DNA of 64,000 nucleotides from Gryllotalpicola daejeonensis. Its GTDB lineage: Bacteria; Actinomycetota; Actinomycetes; Actinomycetales; Microbacteriaceae. Positions 48,554-56,849 of the stretch are shown piece by piece. A program made the position numbers and the translations under genes. The DNA lies in assembly GCF_039538145.1 (NCBI RefSeq), contig NZ_BAABBV010000001.1, positions 1,550,001 through 1,614,000 of the forward strand. The letters are read 5' to 3'. The notes under the pieces were generated by a model, which worked only from the letters and a program-made list of their open reading frames with translations, was not told the origin of the DNA and did not search any database. Each line of letters opens with the position of its first letter. Position 1 is the first letter of the stretch.

Positions 48554-50404
48554 CTATTCGACCGTGACGGACTTGGCCAGGTTGCGCGGCTGGTCGACGT
48601 CGAGGCCCTTGGCTGCGGCGAGTTCCATCGCGAAGATCTGCAGCGGAACGACCGCGATCAGCGGCTCGAAGAACTTGCCCGCGAGCGGCAGAGCGATGAC
48701 CTCGTCGGCGAACGGCAGCACGGCGGCATCCGCCTGCTCCGCGATCGCGATCACGCGGGCGCCGCGGGCGCGGATCTCCTGGATGTTCGAGATCACCTTG
48801 CGGTGCATCTCTTCAGAGTGACGCGGGCTCGGCACGACCACGAACACGGGAAGGCCGGGCTCGATCAGCGCGATCGGGCCGTGCTTCAGCTCGCCGGCGG
48901 CGAAGCCCTCCGCGTGGATGTACGCGAGCTCCTTGAGCTTGAGCGCACCCTCGAGCGCGATCGGGTAGCCCACGTGGCGGCCGAGGAACAGCACCGCGGA
49001 GGTGCCGCCCATCCAGTGCGCGAGCTCCTTGATGCGGTCGTGCTCGCCGATCGCGAACTGGATCTTCTCAGGCACGGCGGCGAGCTCGTCGATCAGGGCG
49101 CGGCGGTCGGCCTCGCTCAGCGTGCCCTTGGCTCGGGCGAGCTGCAGGCCGAGCAGGTAGAGGGCCGTGATCTGCGCGACGAACGCCTTGGTCGACGCGA
49201 CCGCGACCTCAGGGCCGGCGTGCGTGTACAGCGCGGCGTCCGACTCGCGCGGAATCGTGGCGCCCTGCGTGTTGCAGATCGAGATCGTGCGCGCGCCGAG
49301 CTCACGGGCGTACTTGACGGCCATCAGCGTGTCCATCGTCTCGCCCGACTGGCTGATCGAGACGACGAGCGTGTTCGGCCCGACGATCGGGTCGCGGTAG
49401 CGGAACTCGTGGGCGAGCTGCACGTCGACCGGTACCCGCGCCCACGCCTCGATGGCATAGGTGCCGACCTGGCCTGCGTACGATGCGGTTCCCGCGGCGA
49501 CCACGATGATGCGGTCGATGTCGCGCAGCACCTCGTCGCCGAGCGCCTCGAGCTCGGGAACCAGCACGTCGCCGTCCTGGATGCGCTCACGCAGGGTGTT
49601 CGCGACCGCGTCGGGCTCTTCGGTGATCTCCTTCAGCATGAAGCTCGACCAGCCGCCCTTGTCGGCGGCCGACGCGTCCCACTGCACCTCGAACGGCTCG
49701 AACGGCACCGGGTTCCCGGCGAAGTCGGTCACCGTCACCTCGTCGGGCGTGATGACGACCATCTCGTCCTGGCCGATCGCGACGGCGCGGCGGGTGAACT
49801 CGATGAAGGCGGCGACGTCGCTGCCGAGGAAGTTCTCACCCTCGCCGAGGCCGATCACGAGCGGCGAGTTGCGGCGCGCGGCGACCACGACACCCGGCTC
49901 GTCCTCGTGGACGGCGAGCAGCGTGAAGGCGCCGTGCAGGCGCCCGAGGACGTTGCGGAAGGCTGTGCGCAGGTCGCGGGTGCGGGCGTATTCCACGCCG
50001 AGCAGCTTCGCGGCGACCTCGGTGTCGGTCTCGGAGTCGAACACGACGCCCTCGGCGAGCAGTTCGGTCTTCAGATCGTGGAAGTTCTCGATGATGCCGT
50101 TGTGGATGAGGGCGAGCTTGCCGTCGTCGCCCAGGTGCGGGTGGGCGTTCTGGTCGGTGGGTCCGCCGTGGGTCGCCCAGCGGGTATGGCCGATGCCGGT
50201 CGTTCCGGGTGCGAGCGGGTGCTCACCGAGCTCACCCTGCAGGGCGCTCAGCTTTCCGGCCTTCTTCGCGGTGTGCAGCCCGCCGTCTTCGCCGATGACC
50301 GCGACGCCCGCCGAGTCATACCCGCGGTACTCGAGGCGCTTCAGTCCACCGAGCAGCACGCCGACCGAGTCGCGCGTGCCAACGTATCCGACGATTCCAC
50401 ACAT
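48554..50404 (-). CDS. glmS: Glutamine-fructose-6-phosphate aminotransferase
   Basis: 616-residue enzyme making glucosamine-6-phosphate, the first step to UDP-GlcNAc. Mature N-terminal nucleophile from MCGIVGYVGTRDSVGVLLGG; RLEYRGYDSAGVAV; GHTRWATHGGPTDQNAHPH. Two SIS domains carry the sugar-phosphate site (IIVVAAGTASYAGQV, VVSISQSGETMDTLMAVKYA, HAEGFAAGELKHGPIALI), ending NLAKSVTVE. ATG 50404 is fixed by Cys2. Shares a divergent region with coaA; TAGACT seven bases upstream. No glmS ribozyme seen. Confidence 0.96.
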   Translation of the reverse strand: MCGIVGYVGTRDSVGVLLGGLKRLEYRGYDSAGVAVIGEDGGLHTAKKAGKLSALQGELGEHPLAPGTTGIGHTRWATHGGPTDQNAHPHLGDDGKLALIHNGIIENFHDLKTELLAEGVVFDSETDTEVAAKLLGVEYARTRDLRTAFRNVLGRLHGAFTLLAVHEDEPGVVVAARRNSPLVIGLGEGENFLGSDVAAFIEFTRRAVAIGQDEMVVITPDEVTVTDFAGNPVPFEPFEVQWDASAADKGGWSSFMLKEITEEPDAVANTLRERIQDGDVLVPELEALGDEVLRDIDRIIVVAAGTASYAGQVGTYAIEAWARVPVDVQLAHEFRYRDPIVGPNTLVVSISQSGETMDTLMAVKYARELGARTISICNTQGATIPRESDAALYTHAGPEVAVASTKAFVAQITALYLLGLQLARAKGTLSEADRRALIDELAAVPEKIQFAIGEHDRIKELAHWMGGTSAVLFLGRHVGYPIALEGALKLKELAYIHAEGFAAGELKHGPIALIEPGLPVFVVVPSPRHSEEMHRKVISNIQEIRARGARVIAIAEQADAAVLPFADEVIALPLAGKFFEPLIAVVPLQIFAMELAAAKGLDVDQPRNLAKSVTVE

Positions 50405-50411
50405 GGGGGCA

Positions 50412-50417
50412 AGTCTA
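50412..50417 (-). promoter_or_regulatory. Leaderless-type -10 box of glmS
   Basis: Minus-strand TAGACT ends seven bases before ATG 50404; the gap TGCCCCC has no purine-rich ribosome site. Confidence 0.55.
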
Positions 50418-50481
50418 GGAGAGCGCGGCTGAGCGACCGCACGCCTCGGGGTGGCGCCCCGCAGGCATCCCTCGCCGCCCT

Positions 50482-50487
50482 TAAACT
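50482..50487 (+). promoter_or_regulatory. -10 box of coaA, near-leaderless
   Basis: TAAACT ends eight bases before ATG 50496, placing the start within a base or two of the ATG. No Shine-Dalgarno between. Confidence 0.5.
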
Positions 50488-50495
50488 TGTGCACC

Positions 50496-51437
50496 ATGAC
50501 TGACAACGGCGCCACGGGTGCTCTGACGCCGTTCGTCGAACTCGACCGCGCCGACTGGTCAGAGCTCGCGCGCAGCACGCCGCAGCCCCTGTCCGAGACC
50601 GAGATCGTGCAGCTGCGCGGCCTCGGCGACGTGCTCGACATGCGCGAGGTCGCAGAGGTATACCTGCCGCTGTCGCGCCTGCTGAACCTCTATGCAGCCG
50701 GAACCCAGCACCTGCACCGCGCGACCAGCGACTTCCTCGGCGAGCGCGCCGCGCGCACGCCGTTCGTGATCGGCGTCGCAGGGTCGGTGGCGGTCGGCAA
50801 ATCGACGGTCTCGCGCCTGCTGCGCGAGCTGCTCAGCCGCTGGGACAACACGCCCCGCGTCGAGCTGATCACGACCGACGGGTTCCTCTACCCCAACGCC
50901 GAGCTCGAGCGGCGCGGCCTCATGGGCCGCAAGGGGTTCCCGGAGTCCTACGATCGCCGCGCGCTGATGCGCTTCGTCACCGACGTGAAGTCTGGCGTGC
51001 CCGAAGTGCGCGCGCCGTTCTACTCGCACCTGAGCTACGACATCATCCCGGATGCCCAGGTGATCGTGCGCCAGCCCGACATCCTCATCGTCGAGGGCCT
51101 GAACGTGCTGCAGTCCCCCGCGGCAGGCAGCCTCGCCATCAGCGACCTGTTCGACTTCTCGGTCTACGTCGACGCTGCGACCAGCTCCATCGAGCACTGG
51201 TACGTCGAGCGCTTCCTGAAGCTGCAGCAGGGCGCGTTCGCGAACCCCCAGTCGTACTTCCACCGCTTCGCAGGGCTGAGCCGCGACGAGGCCGTCGCCG
51301 TCGCGCACGAGATCTGGAAGTCGATCAACGAACCGAACCTCATCCAGAACGTGCGCCCGACCCGCAGCCGGGCCAAGCTCGTGCTGCGCAAGAGCCCCGA
51401 GCACAAGGTGTCCTCGGTTCTGCTTCGCAAGCTGTAG
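50496..51437 (+). CDS. coaA: Type I pantothenate kinase
   Basis: 313-residue kinase, the first step of coenzyme A synthesis, phosphorylating pantothenate. P-loop IGVAGSVAVGKSTVSRLLRE (about 85-105), VELITTDGFLYPNAEL, GFPESYDRRALMRFV, APFYSHLSYDI, ILIVEGLNVLQSP, ending KVSSVLLRKL. Divergent from glmS. The gene is followed after 15 bases by the GNAT gene. ATG 50496 starts the family region. Confidence 0.95.
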   Translation: MTDNGATGALTPFVELDRADWSELARSTPQPLSETEIVQLRGLGDVLDMREVAEVYLPLSRLLNLYAAGTQHLHRATSDFLGERAARTPFVIGVAGSVAVGKSTVSRLLRELLSRWDNTPRVELITTDGFLYPNAELERRGLMGRKGFPESYDRRALMRFVTDVKSGVPEVRAPFYSHLSYDIIPDAQVIVRQPDILIVEGLNVLQSPAAGSLAISDLFDFSVYVDAATSSIEHWYVERFLKLQQGAFANPQSYFHRFAGLSRDEAVAVAHEIWKSINEPNLIQNVRPTRSRAKLVLRKSPEHKVSSVLLRKL

Positions 51438-51452
51438 TGCAAAGGTAGAGCC

Positions 51453-52487
51453 GTGACCGATCTGAGCCCGCTCAGCGAGCGCGTCGAGGCGCCGCACCGG
51501 CTCGCCCTGCCGATCCACCCCGACGTGGCGGTGTGGCGACCGCTGACGCTCGCCGATGTCGACGCGGTCACCGAGCTGCAGCAGGCGGCCGACAAGGTCG
51601 ACCATCCCAGCTGGACGACGCCCCGCGAGGACATCGATGAGGACCTGTCGCGCAGTTTCGTGGACCTTGCGCGCGATTCCCTGGCCGGGTTCGATGATGA
51701 CGGGCGGATGCTCGCCTGGGGCCTCAACGTCAGCCCGCCGCACCCCGAGACGCTGGTCAGGGTGCTGCTGCACGGCACGACTCATCCCGACGCACGCGGC
51801 GCGGGCATCGGCCGGCAGCTGTTGCAGTGGCAGCGCGGGCGGGCACAGCAGATGCTCGCGGGCTCAGACCTGCCGCTGCCCGGATCGATCATGCAGTACC
51901 TCTCGGCAGACAACCTGCCCGGCATCCGGCTCGCCGAGCTGCTCGGCTTCCACGCCGGGCGGTACTTCGCCACGCTCACCCGCGACCTCGCAGAGCCCCT
52001 TCCCGAGGTCGCCGACCCCGAGGGCCTCACGATCGTGCCATGGCGCGACGAGCTCTCGTCGGCCGTGCGCGATGCGAAGAACGAGGCGTTCCGCGACCAC
52101 TGGGGCAGCCAGCCGACCTCTGCAGAGGCATGGCAGAACGTCGCGGGTGGCGAGTTCTTCCGCCCCGACTTGTCGTTCCTTGCACTCGCAGAGGATGGGG
52201 AGTCGGTCGCCGGACTCGTCATCACCAGCGTGCTCGAGCACGACTGGCCACACCAGGGCTACACCAGCTCATACGTCGAGCTCGTCGGGGTGCGTCGCGC
52301 CTGGCGCGGGCGCAGCATCGCCCCCGCCCTGCTCGCACGCACTCTGGCGGCGAGCAAGGCCGCGGGGCTCGAGCGCGTCGTGCTCGACGTCGACACGGAG
52401 AACCCGACGGGCGCTGTCGGCATCTACACCGGGCTCGGCTTCACCCCTGACGAGAACCGCCAGGTCGCCATGCTGCTCGCGTACTGA
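51453..52487 (+). CDS. Double GNAT N-acetyltransferase
   Basis: 344 residues with two GNAT folds. The first (about 25-175) has DVAVWRPLTLADVDAVTELQ, HPDARGAGIGRQLLQWQRGR (CoA loop G-x-G-x-G) and LRLAELLGFHAGRYF-like end. The second (about 190-344) has VGVRRAWRGRSIAPALLART and LDVDTENPTGAVGIYTGLGF. The layout resembles mycothiol-type MshD but it lacks diagnostic features I can recall, so the acceptor is unknown. GTG start with AAAGGTAGAG upstream. Confidence 0.85.
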   Translation: MTDLSPLSERVEAPHRLALPIHPDVAVWRPLTLADVDAVTELQQAADKVDHPSWTTPREDIDEDLSRSFVDLARDSLAGFDDDGRMLAWGLNVSPPHPETLVRVLLHGTTHPDARGAGIGRQLLQWQRGRAQQMLAGSDLPLPGSIMQYLSADNLPGIRLAELLGFHAGRYFATLTRDLAEPLPEVADPEGLTIVPWRDELSSAVRDAKNEAFRDHWGSQPTSAEAWQNVAGGEFFRPDLSFLALAEDGESVAGLVITSVLEHDWPHQGYTSSYVELVGVRRAWRGRSIAPALLARTLAASKAAGLERVVLDVDTENPTGAVGIYTGLGFTPDENRQVAMLLAY

Positions 52488-52493
52488 GCCGCC

Positions 52494-52549
52494 GGTCGAC
52501 TCGGCGAACGCTCCTGCGCTGGTCGACTCGGCGGAGCCGAATGGAGACC
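52494..52549. repeat. 29-bp palindromic repeat, copy 2 with a partial copy
   Basis: 52521-52549 matches the element at 24516-24544 at 28 of 29 positions. 52494-52508 repeats its first 15 bases. Placed between the GNAT stop and the glmM stop (convergent). Confidence 0.75.
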
Positions 52550-52554
52550 GGAAC

Positions 52555-53919
52555 CTAGACCGCCAGCTCGCTCTTCACGACGTCCGCGAGCCGCTGCGCG
52601 TACGCCAGCGCGGTCTCGTCATCGGCGGCCTCGACCATGACGCGGATCATCGGCTCAGTGCCGCTCGGGCGCAGCACGACGCGACCGGTCTCGCCGAGCT
52701 CCTCCTCGACGGCGGCGACGGCGGCAGCGATGACCTCGTTGCCCTTCAGCCGATCGCGGTCGACACCACGCACGTTCACGAGCTCCTGCGGGAACACCGT
52801 CATGACGGAGGCCAACTCGGCGAGCGTCTTGCCCGTGCGCGCCATCTCAGACAGCAGCGTGAGGCCCGTCAGCGCGCCGTCACCGGTCGTGGCGAAGTCC
52901 GAGAGGATGACGTGGCCGGACTGCTCGCCGCCCACCGAGTACCCCTTGGCGTTGATCTCTTCCAGCACGTAGCGGTCGCCGACGGCGGTGGTGACGACCT
53001 CGATGCCGTGCGCCGCCATGCAGCGGTGCAGGCCGAGATTGCTCATCACGGTCGCGACGAGGGTGTTCTTCGCGAGCTTGCCGCGGTCCTTCAGCGACAG
53101 TGCCAGGATCGCCATGATCTGGTCGCCCGAGACCTCGTTGCCGTTGGCATCGACAGCCAGGCAGCGGTCGGCGTCGCCGTCGTGGGCGATACCGACGTCG
53201 GCGCCCGCCTCGAGCACGGCGCGCTTCAGATTGTCGATGTGCGTCGAGCCGACGCCGTCGTTGATGTTCAGGCCGTCGGGGTCGGCGCCGATGAGGGTCA
53301 CCTTGGCGCCGGCGAGCGTGAATGCCTCGGGCGAGGTGCCTGCTGCGGCGCCGTTGGCCGTGTCGAGCACGACGTGGATGCCGTCGAGGCGGTGCGGCAG
53401 CGACTCGATGAGGTGCACGACATAGCGGTCCTCAGCGTCGGCGAACCGGCGGATGCGGCCGACGTCGCCGCCGGTCGGGGTCCACTTCGGCTGCGTGAGC
53501 GCCGCCTCGATGCGGTCTTCGACCACGTCGGGCAGCTTGGTGCCGCCGCGCGCGAAGATCTTGATGCCGTTGTCGGGCGCGGGGTTGTGCGACGCCGAGA
53601 TCATCACGCCGAAGTCGGCGCCGATGTCGGCGATGAGGAAGGCCGCCGCGGGGGTCGGGATCACGCCGGCGTCGAGAACGTCGACGCCGGAGGAGGCCAA
53701 CCCGGCCGCGACGGCCGAGACGAGGAATTCGCCGGAGATGCGGGGGTCGCGTGCGACCACCGCAGTGGGGCGCTTACCTGCAGAGCGCCGGGCATCGGCC
53801 TCACGGCCGGTGCCCAGCACGATCGCCGCCGCCTGAGCGACTCTCAGGGCCAGTTCGGCCGTGAGCACTTCACCGTTCGCGAGACCGCGAACGCCGTCTG
53901 TTCCGAAGAGGCGGGGCAT
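52555..53919 (-). CDS. glmM: Phosphoglucosamine mutase
   Basis: 454-residue enzyme converting glucosamine-6-phosphate to the 1-phosphate for peptidoglycan precursors. Seen: MPRLFGTDGVRGLANGEV, ARDPRISGEFLV, phosphoserine loop VMISASHNPAPDNGIKIF (active serine), AHDGDADRCLAVD metal loop, GGEQSGHVILSDFATTGDG and VLRPSGTEPMIRVMVEA. Lies after rpsI (27-base gap), the usual actinobacterial rplM-rpsI-glmM order. Confidence 0.96.
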   Translation of the reverse strand: MPRLFGTDGVRGLANGEVLTAELALRVAQAAAIVLGTGREADARRSAGKRPTAVVARDPRISGEFLVSAVAAGLASSGVDVLDAGVIPTPAAAFLIADIGADFGVMISASHNPAPDNGIKIFARGGTKLPDVVEDRIEAALTQPKWTPTGGDVGRIRRFADAEDRYVVHLIESLPHRLDGIHVVLDTANGAAAGTSPEAFTLAGAKVTLIGADPDGLNINDGVGSTHIDNLKRAVLEAGADVGIAHDGDADRCLAVDANGNEVSGDQIMAILALSLKDRGKLAKNTLVATVMSNLGLHRCMAAHGIEVVTTAVGDRYVLEEINAKGYSVGGEQSGHVILSDFATTGDGALTGLTLLSEMARTGKTLAELASVMTVFPQELVNVRGVDRDRLKGNEVIAAAVAAVEEELGETGRVVLRPSGTEPMIRVMVEAADDETALAYAQRLADVVKSELAV

Positions 53920-53946
53920 TGCAGAGCGCCTACGGTTCCCGGGCGC

Positions 53947-54432
53947 TTAGCGCTTCGAGAACTGCGAGGCCTTGCGGGCCTTCTTGAGACCGGCCTTCTT
54001 GCGCTCGGTGACGCGGGCGTCACGAGTGAGGAAGCCGGCCTTCTTCAGCGCAGCGCGGTTGTTCTCGCGGTCGATCTCGTTGAGCGCGCGAGCGATGGCG
54101 AGACGCAGGGCGCCTGCCTGGCCCGAGGGGCCGCCGCCGGTGATGCGGGCGACGACGTCGTACGAGCCGACGAGGTCGAGCACCTTGAACGGGTCGGTGA
54201 TCAGCTGCTGGTGCAGCTTGTTGGGGAAGTAGTCCGCGAACTCGCGGCCGTTCACCGTGATGGTGCCGGCGCCGGGGATGAGGCGCACGCGGGCGATGGC
54301 CTCCTTGCGGCGGCCGACAGCAGCACCGGGGACGCTCAGCACGGGACGGGGGGTCGCGGCGGCCTCGGGGGCCGCGCTCTCGGTCGTGAAGCTCTCGGGA
54401 GCCTCGTCGATCTGGTCAGCGATCTTTGCCAC
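53947..54432 (-). CDS. rpsI: 30S ribosomal protein S9
   Basis: 161-residue ribosomal protein; core GRRKEAIARVRLIPGAGT, TVNGREFADYFPN, DVVARITGGGPSGQAGALRL, GFLTRDARVTERKKAGLKKA and tail RKASQFSKR that reaches the P-site tRNA. The first ~38 residues are an acidic, low-complexity extension typical of actinobacterial S9. ATG 54432; 33 bases after rplM. Confidence 0.97.
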   Translation of the reverse strand: MAKIADQIDEAPESFTTESAAPEAAATPRPVLSVPGAAVGRRKEAIARVRLIPGAGTITVNGREFADYFPNKLHQQLITDPFKVLDLVGSYDVVARITGGGPSGQAGALRLAIARALNEIDRENNRAALKKAGFLTRDARVTERKKAGLKKARKASQFSKR

Positions 54433-54465
54433 TTGATTCAGTCCTTAAAGTCTTTGTTCCGGCGC

Positions 54466-54912
54466 TTACTGGGCGACCTGCGGGAAGGTGTACGGCTTGG
54501 GCTGCTGGGCCGCGTGCGGGTGGACGTCACCCGTGTAGACCTTGAGCTTGCCCAGCTGCTGACGGCCGAGCGAGTTCTTCGGCAGCATGCCGCGGATCGC
54601 CTTCTCGACGGCGCGGACCGGGTTCTTCTCAAGCAGCTCGGCGTAGCCGACGGCCTTCAGGCCGCCCGGGTAGCCGGAGTGGCGGTACGCCTTCTTCTGC
54701 AGGGCCTTCTGGCCGGTGAGCGCGACCTTGTCTGCGTTGATGATGATGACGAAGTCGCCCGTGTCGATGTGCGGGGCGAACGTCGGCTTGTTCTTGCCGC
54801 GGAGGATGGCGGCGGCGTGGCTGGCCAGACGGCCGAGAACCACATCGGTGGCGTCGATGACGACCCAGTCGCGCTGGATCTCGCCGGCCTTGGGGGTATA
54901 GGTGCGCGTCAC
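54466..54912 (-). CDS. rplM: 50S ribosomal protein L13
   Basis: 148-residue ribosomal protein: TRTYTPKAGEIQRDWVVIDA, VLGRLASHAAAILRGKNKPT, DTGDFVIIINADKVALTGQK, YRHSGYPGGLKAVGYAELLE, AIRGMLPKNSLGRQQLGKLK, VYTGDVHPHAAQQPKPYTF. GTG start at 54912 preferred because homologues begin with this TRTY block; the frame extends upstream through the leader. A ~130-base leader separates it from its promoter near 55050. Confidence 0.96.
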   Translation of the reverse strand: MTRTYTPKAGEIQRDWVVIDATDVVLGRLASHAAAILRGKNKPTFAPHIDTGDFVIIINADKVALTGQKALQKKAYRHSGYPGGLKAVGYAELLEKNPVRAVEKAIRGMLPKNSLGRQQLGKLKVYTGDVHPHAAQQPKPYTFPQVAQ

Positions 54913-55037
54913 AGTAGTAACTGCTTTCTGTCGGAGTTGGATGGTCGTGAATCCCGCTCCCTTAGGCGGTTGCACCCGGATCGGATGGAACAGCACAGGT
55001 GGAGGGCTCAACTTCGGGTGCGTGCGCAGGCACACGG

Positions 55038-55078
55038 CACCAAAGATCAATTCTACGTGAGGCCGGGGATGCTGGCAA
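55038..55078 (-). promoter_or_regulatory. rplM promoter with shared initial-transcript block
   Basis: Minus strand: -35 TTGCCA (55078-55073), 17-base spacer, -10 TAGAAT (55055-55050), then TGATCTTTGGTG around the expected start. The same block with 17 of 19 matches lies upstream of infA (62775-62793). Confidence 0.7.
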
Positions 55079-55189
55079 ACCGGCCGCCCCCTCTGAGCGG
55101 GGCGGCCACCACCCGCGCGGCCCCGAGTGTTAACTTCCCGGCCACCGGAGAGGTCGACTTCCGTTCACCAAGGGCGACCGGCCCCGATC

Positions 55190-55195
55190 TAGCTT
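55190..55195 (+). promoter_or_regulatory. Leaderless-type -10 box of neuA
   Basis: TAGCTT ends six bases before ATG 55202. The rest of the 54913-55201 gap holds the rplM leader and promoter; nothing else was recognised in it. Confidence 0.5.
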
Positions 55196-55201
55196 GACGA
55201 C

Positions 55202-55969
55202 ATGCACCGCCCCGAGAGCGGACGCGTCTCAGGACGCGGCCAGACCGTCGTCGCCGTGATTCCCGCCAGGGCCGGCTCTCGCGGCATCCCCGACAAGAAC
55301 GTGCAGCCGGTCGGCGGCGTCCCGCTCATCGCCCGCGCGGTCGCCTCTGCACGTGCCGCTGAACTGATCGACGTCGTCGCGGTCTCGACCGACGGAGCAG
55401 CCATCGCCGCCGCCGCACGCGATGCCGGGGCAGAGATCATCGACCGGCCGGCGCAGCTCGCGAGCGACACGGCGACGAGCGAAGCCGCTCTGCTGCACGC
55501 CCTCGACGAGCTCGACGCCCGCGGCATCCGCGCCGATGTCCTCGTCTTCATCCAGGCGACGAGCCCCTTCATCGCACCCGAAGACCTCGACTTCGCCATC
55601 ACGCGCATCCTCGCCGACGAGAGCGACGTCGTGCTCGCGGCCGCAGAGTCGCACGCGTTCCTCTGGCGCATGACGGAAGCGGGCGCAGAGGCCATCAACC
55701 ACGACGCATCCTTCCGTCCCCGCCGACAGGACCGCGAGCCGCAGTATGTCGAGACGGGCGCGTTCTACGTCATGCGCGTCGACGGATTCCGCAGGGCGCG
55801 TTTCCGCTTCTTCGGCCGCATCGGCATCGCCGTGACCGACGAGCGCCACTCCATCGAGATCGACACCCCCGACCAGCTCGCCCTCGCGGACGCGCTGGCC
55901 CGCCAGGACCTCGCCGGAATCGGCGCCTCACGCAACCCAGCCCTCAGCACCACGAAAGGCCAATCATGA
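55202..55969 (+). CDS. neuA: Cytidylyltransferase, NeuA-like (CMP-nonulosonate synthetase)
   Basis: 255-residue nucleotidyltransferase that would activate a sialic-acid-like nine-carbon sugar with CTP. Seen: VVAVIPARAGSRGIPDKNVQ (the G-S-R-G-I-P-x-K-N loop), PLIARAVASARAAELID, AVSTDGAAIAAAARDAGA, DVLVFIQATSPFIAPEDLDF, YVETGAFYVMRVDGFRRARF, and the C-terminal DERHSIEIDTPDQLALADAL. ATG 55202; overlaps neuB by four bases. First gene of a three-gene cassette opposite in direction to the ribosomal genes on both sides. Confidence 0.88.
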   Translation: MHRPESGRVSGRGQTVVAVIPARAGSRGIPDKNVQPVGGVPLIARAVASARAAELIDVVAVSTDGAAIAAAARDAGAEIIDRPAQLASDTATSEAALLHALDELDARGIRADVLVFIQATSPFIAPEDLDFAITRILADESDVVLAAAESHAFLWRMTEAGAEAINHDASFRPRRQDREPQYVETGAFYVMRVDGFRRARFRFFGRIGIAVTDERHSIEIDTPDQLALADALARQDLAGIGASRNPALSTTKGQS

Positions 55970-56838
55970 CCGTTCACATCGGCGAGCACGCCATCGGCCC
56001 CGACCAGCCCGTCTACGTCATCGGCGAGATCGGCCTGAACCACAACGGCGACGTCGAGATCGCCAAGCAGCTCATCGACGTCGCGGCGGACGCGGGCGCA
56101 CAGGCCGTCAAGTTCCAGAAGCGCACGCCCGAGATCTCGACCCCCGAGCACATGAAGAACACCCCGCGCTCGACGCCGTGGGGCGACATGACCTACCTCG
56201 AATACCGCTACCGGGTCGAGTTCTCGCGCGAGCAGTACATCGAGATCGGCGACCACGCCACGCTGCGCGGCCTCGACTGGTTCGCCTCCCCGTGGGACGT
56301 GCCCTCCGTCGACTTCCTCGAGGACCTCAACGTATGCGCCTACAAGGTCGCCTCGGCCTCGGTCACCGACCTCGAGCTGCTCGACGCGATGGCCGCCACC
56401 GGCAAGCCGGTGATCCTCTCGACCGGCATGTCGACCCTCGACGAGATCGACGCAGCGGTCGCACGCTTCGACCGCGAGAAGCTCGTGCTGCTGCACGCGA
56501 CGTCGACCTACCCGCTGCCCGCGAACGAGGCGAACCTGCGCATGATCCACTCGCTCGGCGAGCGCTACCCCGGCATTCCGGTCGGGTACTCGGGCCACGA
56601 GCCCGGCCTGCAGATCTCGATCGCAGCCGTCGCCCTCGGCGCCGTCGCCGTCGAGCGCCACATCACACTCGACCGCACGATGTGGGGCTCCGACCACGCC
56701 GCGTCGCTCGAGCCACACGGCCTGCAGAACCTGGTGCGCGACATCCGCATCATCGAGCAGGCGATGGGCGACGGCGTGAAGCGCGTCTTCCCCGGCGAAG
56801 AGGCGCCCAAGGCCAAGCTGCGTCGGGTCGGCGCGTAA
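55966..56838 (+). CDS. neuB: N-acetylneuraminate synthase-family protein, without SAF domain
   Basis: 290-residue TIM-barrel enzyme condensing phosphoenolpyruvate with a hexose derivative to form a nonulosonic acid. Seen: VYVIGEIGLNHNGDVEIAKQ, AGAQAVKFQKRTPEIS, FSREQYIEIGDHATLRGLDW, YKVASASVTDLELLDAMAAT, STGMSTLDEIDAAV, LLHATSTYPLPANEANLRMI, VGYSGHEPGLQISIAAVALG, VERHITLDRTMWGSDHAASL. The protein stops about where the usual C-terminal SAF/antifreeze-like domain (to ~350) begins. Overlaps neuA; 12 bases before the transferase gene. Confidence 0.9.
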   Translation: MTVHIGEHAIGPDQPVYVIGEIGLNHNGDVEIAKQLIDVAADAGAQAVKFQKRTPEISTPEHMKNTPRSTPWGDMTYLEYRYRVEFSREQYIEIGDHATLRGLDWFASPWDVPSVDFLEDLNVCAYKVASASVTDLELLDAMAATGKPVILSTGMSTLDEIDAAVARFDREKLVLLHATSTYPLPANEANLRMIHSLGERYPGIPVGYSGHEPGLQISIAAVALGAVAVERHITLDRTMWGSDHAASLEPHGLQNLVRDIRIIEQAMGDGVKRVFPGEEAPKAKLRRVGA

Positions 56839-56849
56839 GGGGCGCCAGC

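Noticed and set aside
50405..50495. A glmS ribozyme or other riboswitch between glmS and coaA
   Set aside because: The gap is only 91 bases and glmS has a -10 box seven bases before its start, leaving no room for a leader.
51556..55197. A very long plus-strand open frame (about 1,200 codons) across the GNAT, glmM, rpsI and rplM genes
   Set aside because: It is a GC-rich alternative/antisense frame: composition is low-complexity Arg/Ala/Ser and it covers well-recognised genes, so no separate protein is supported.
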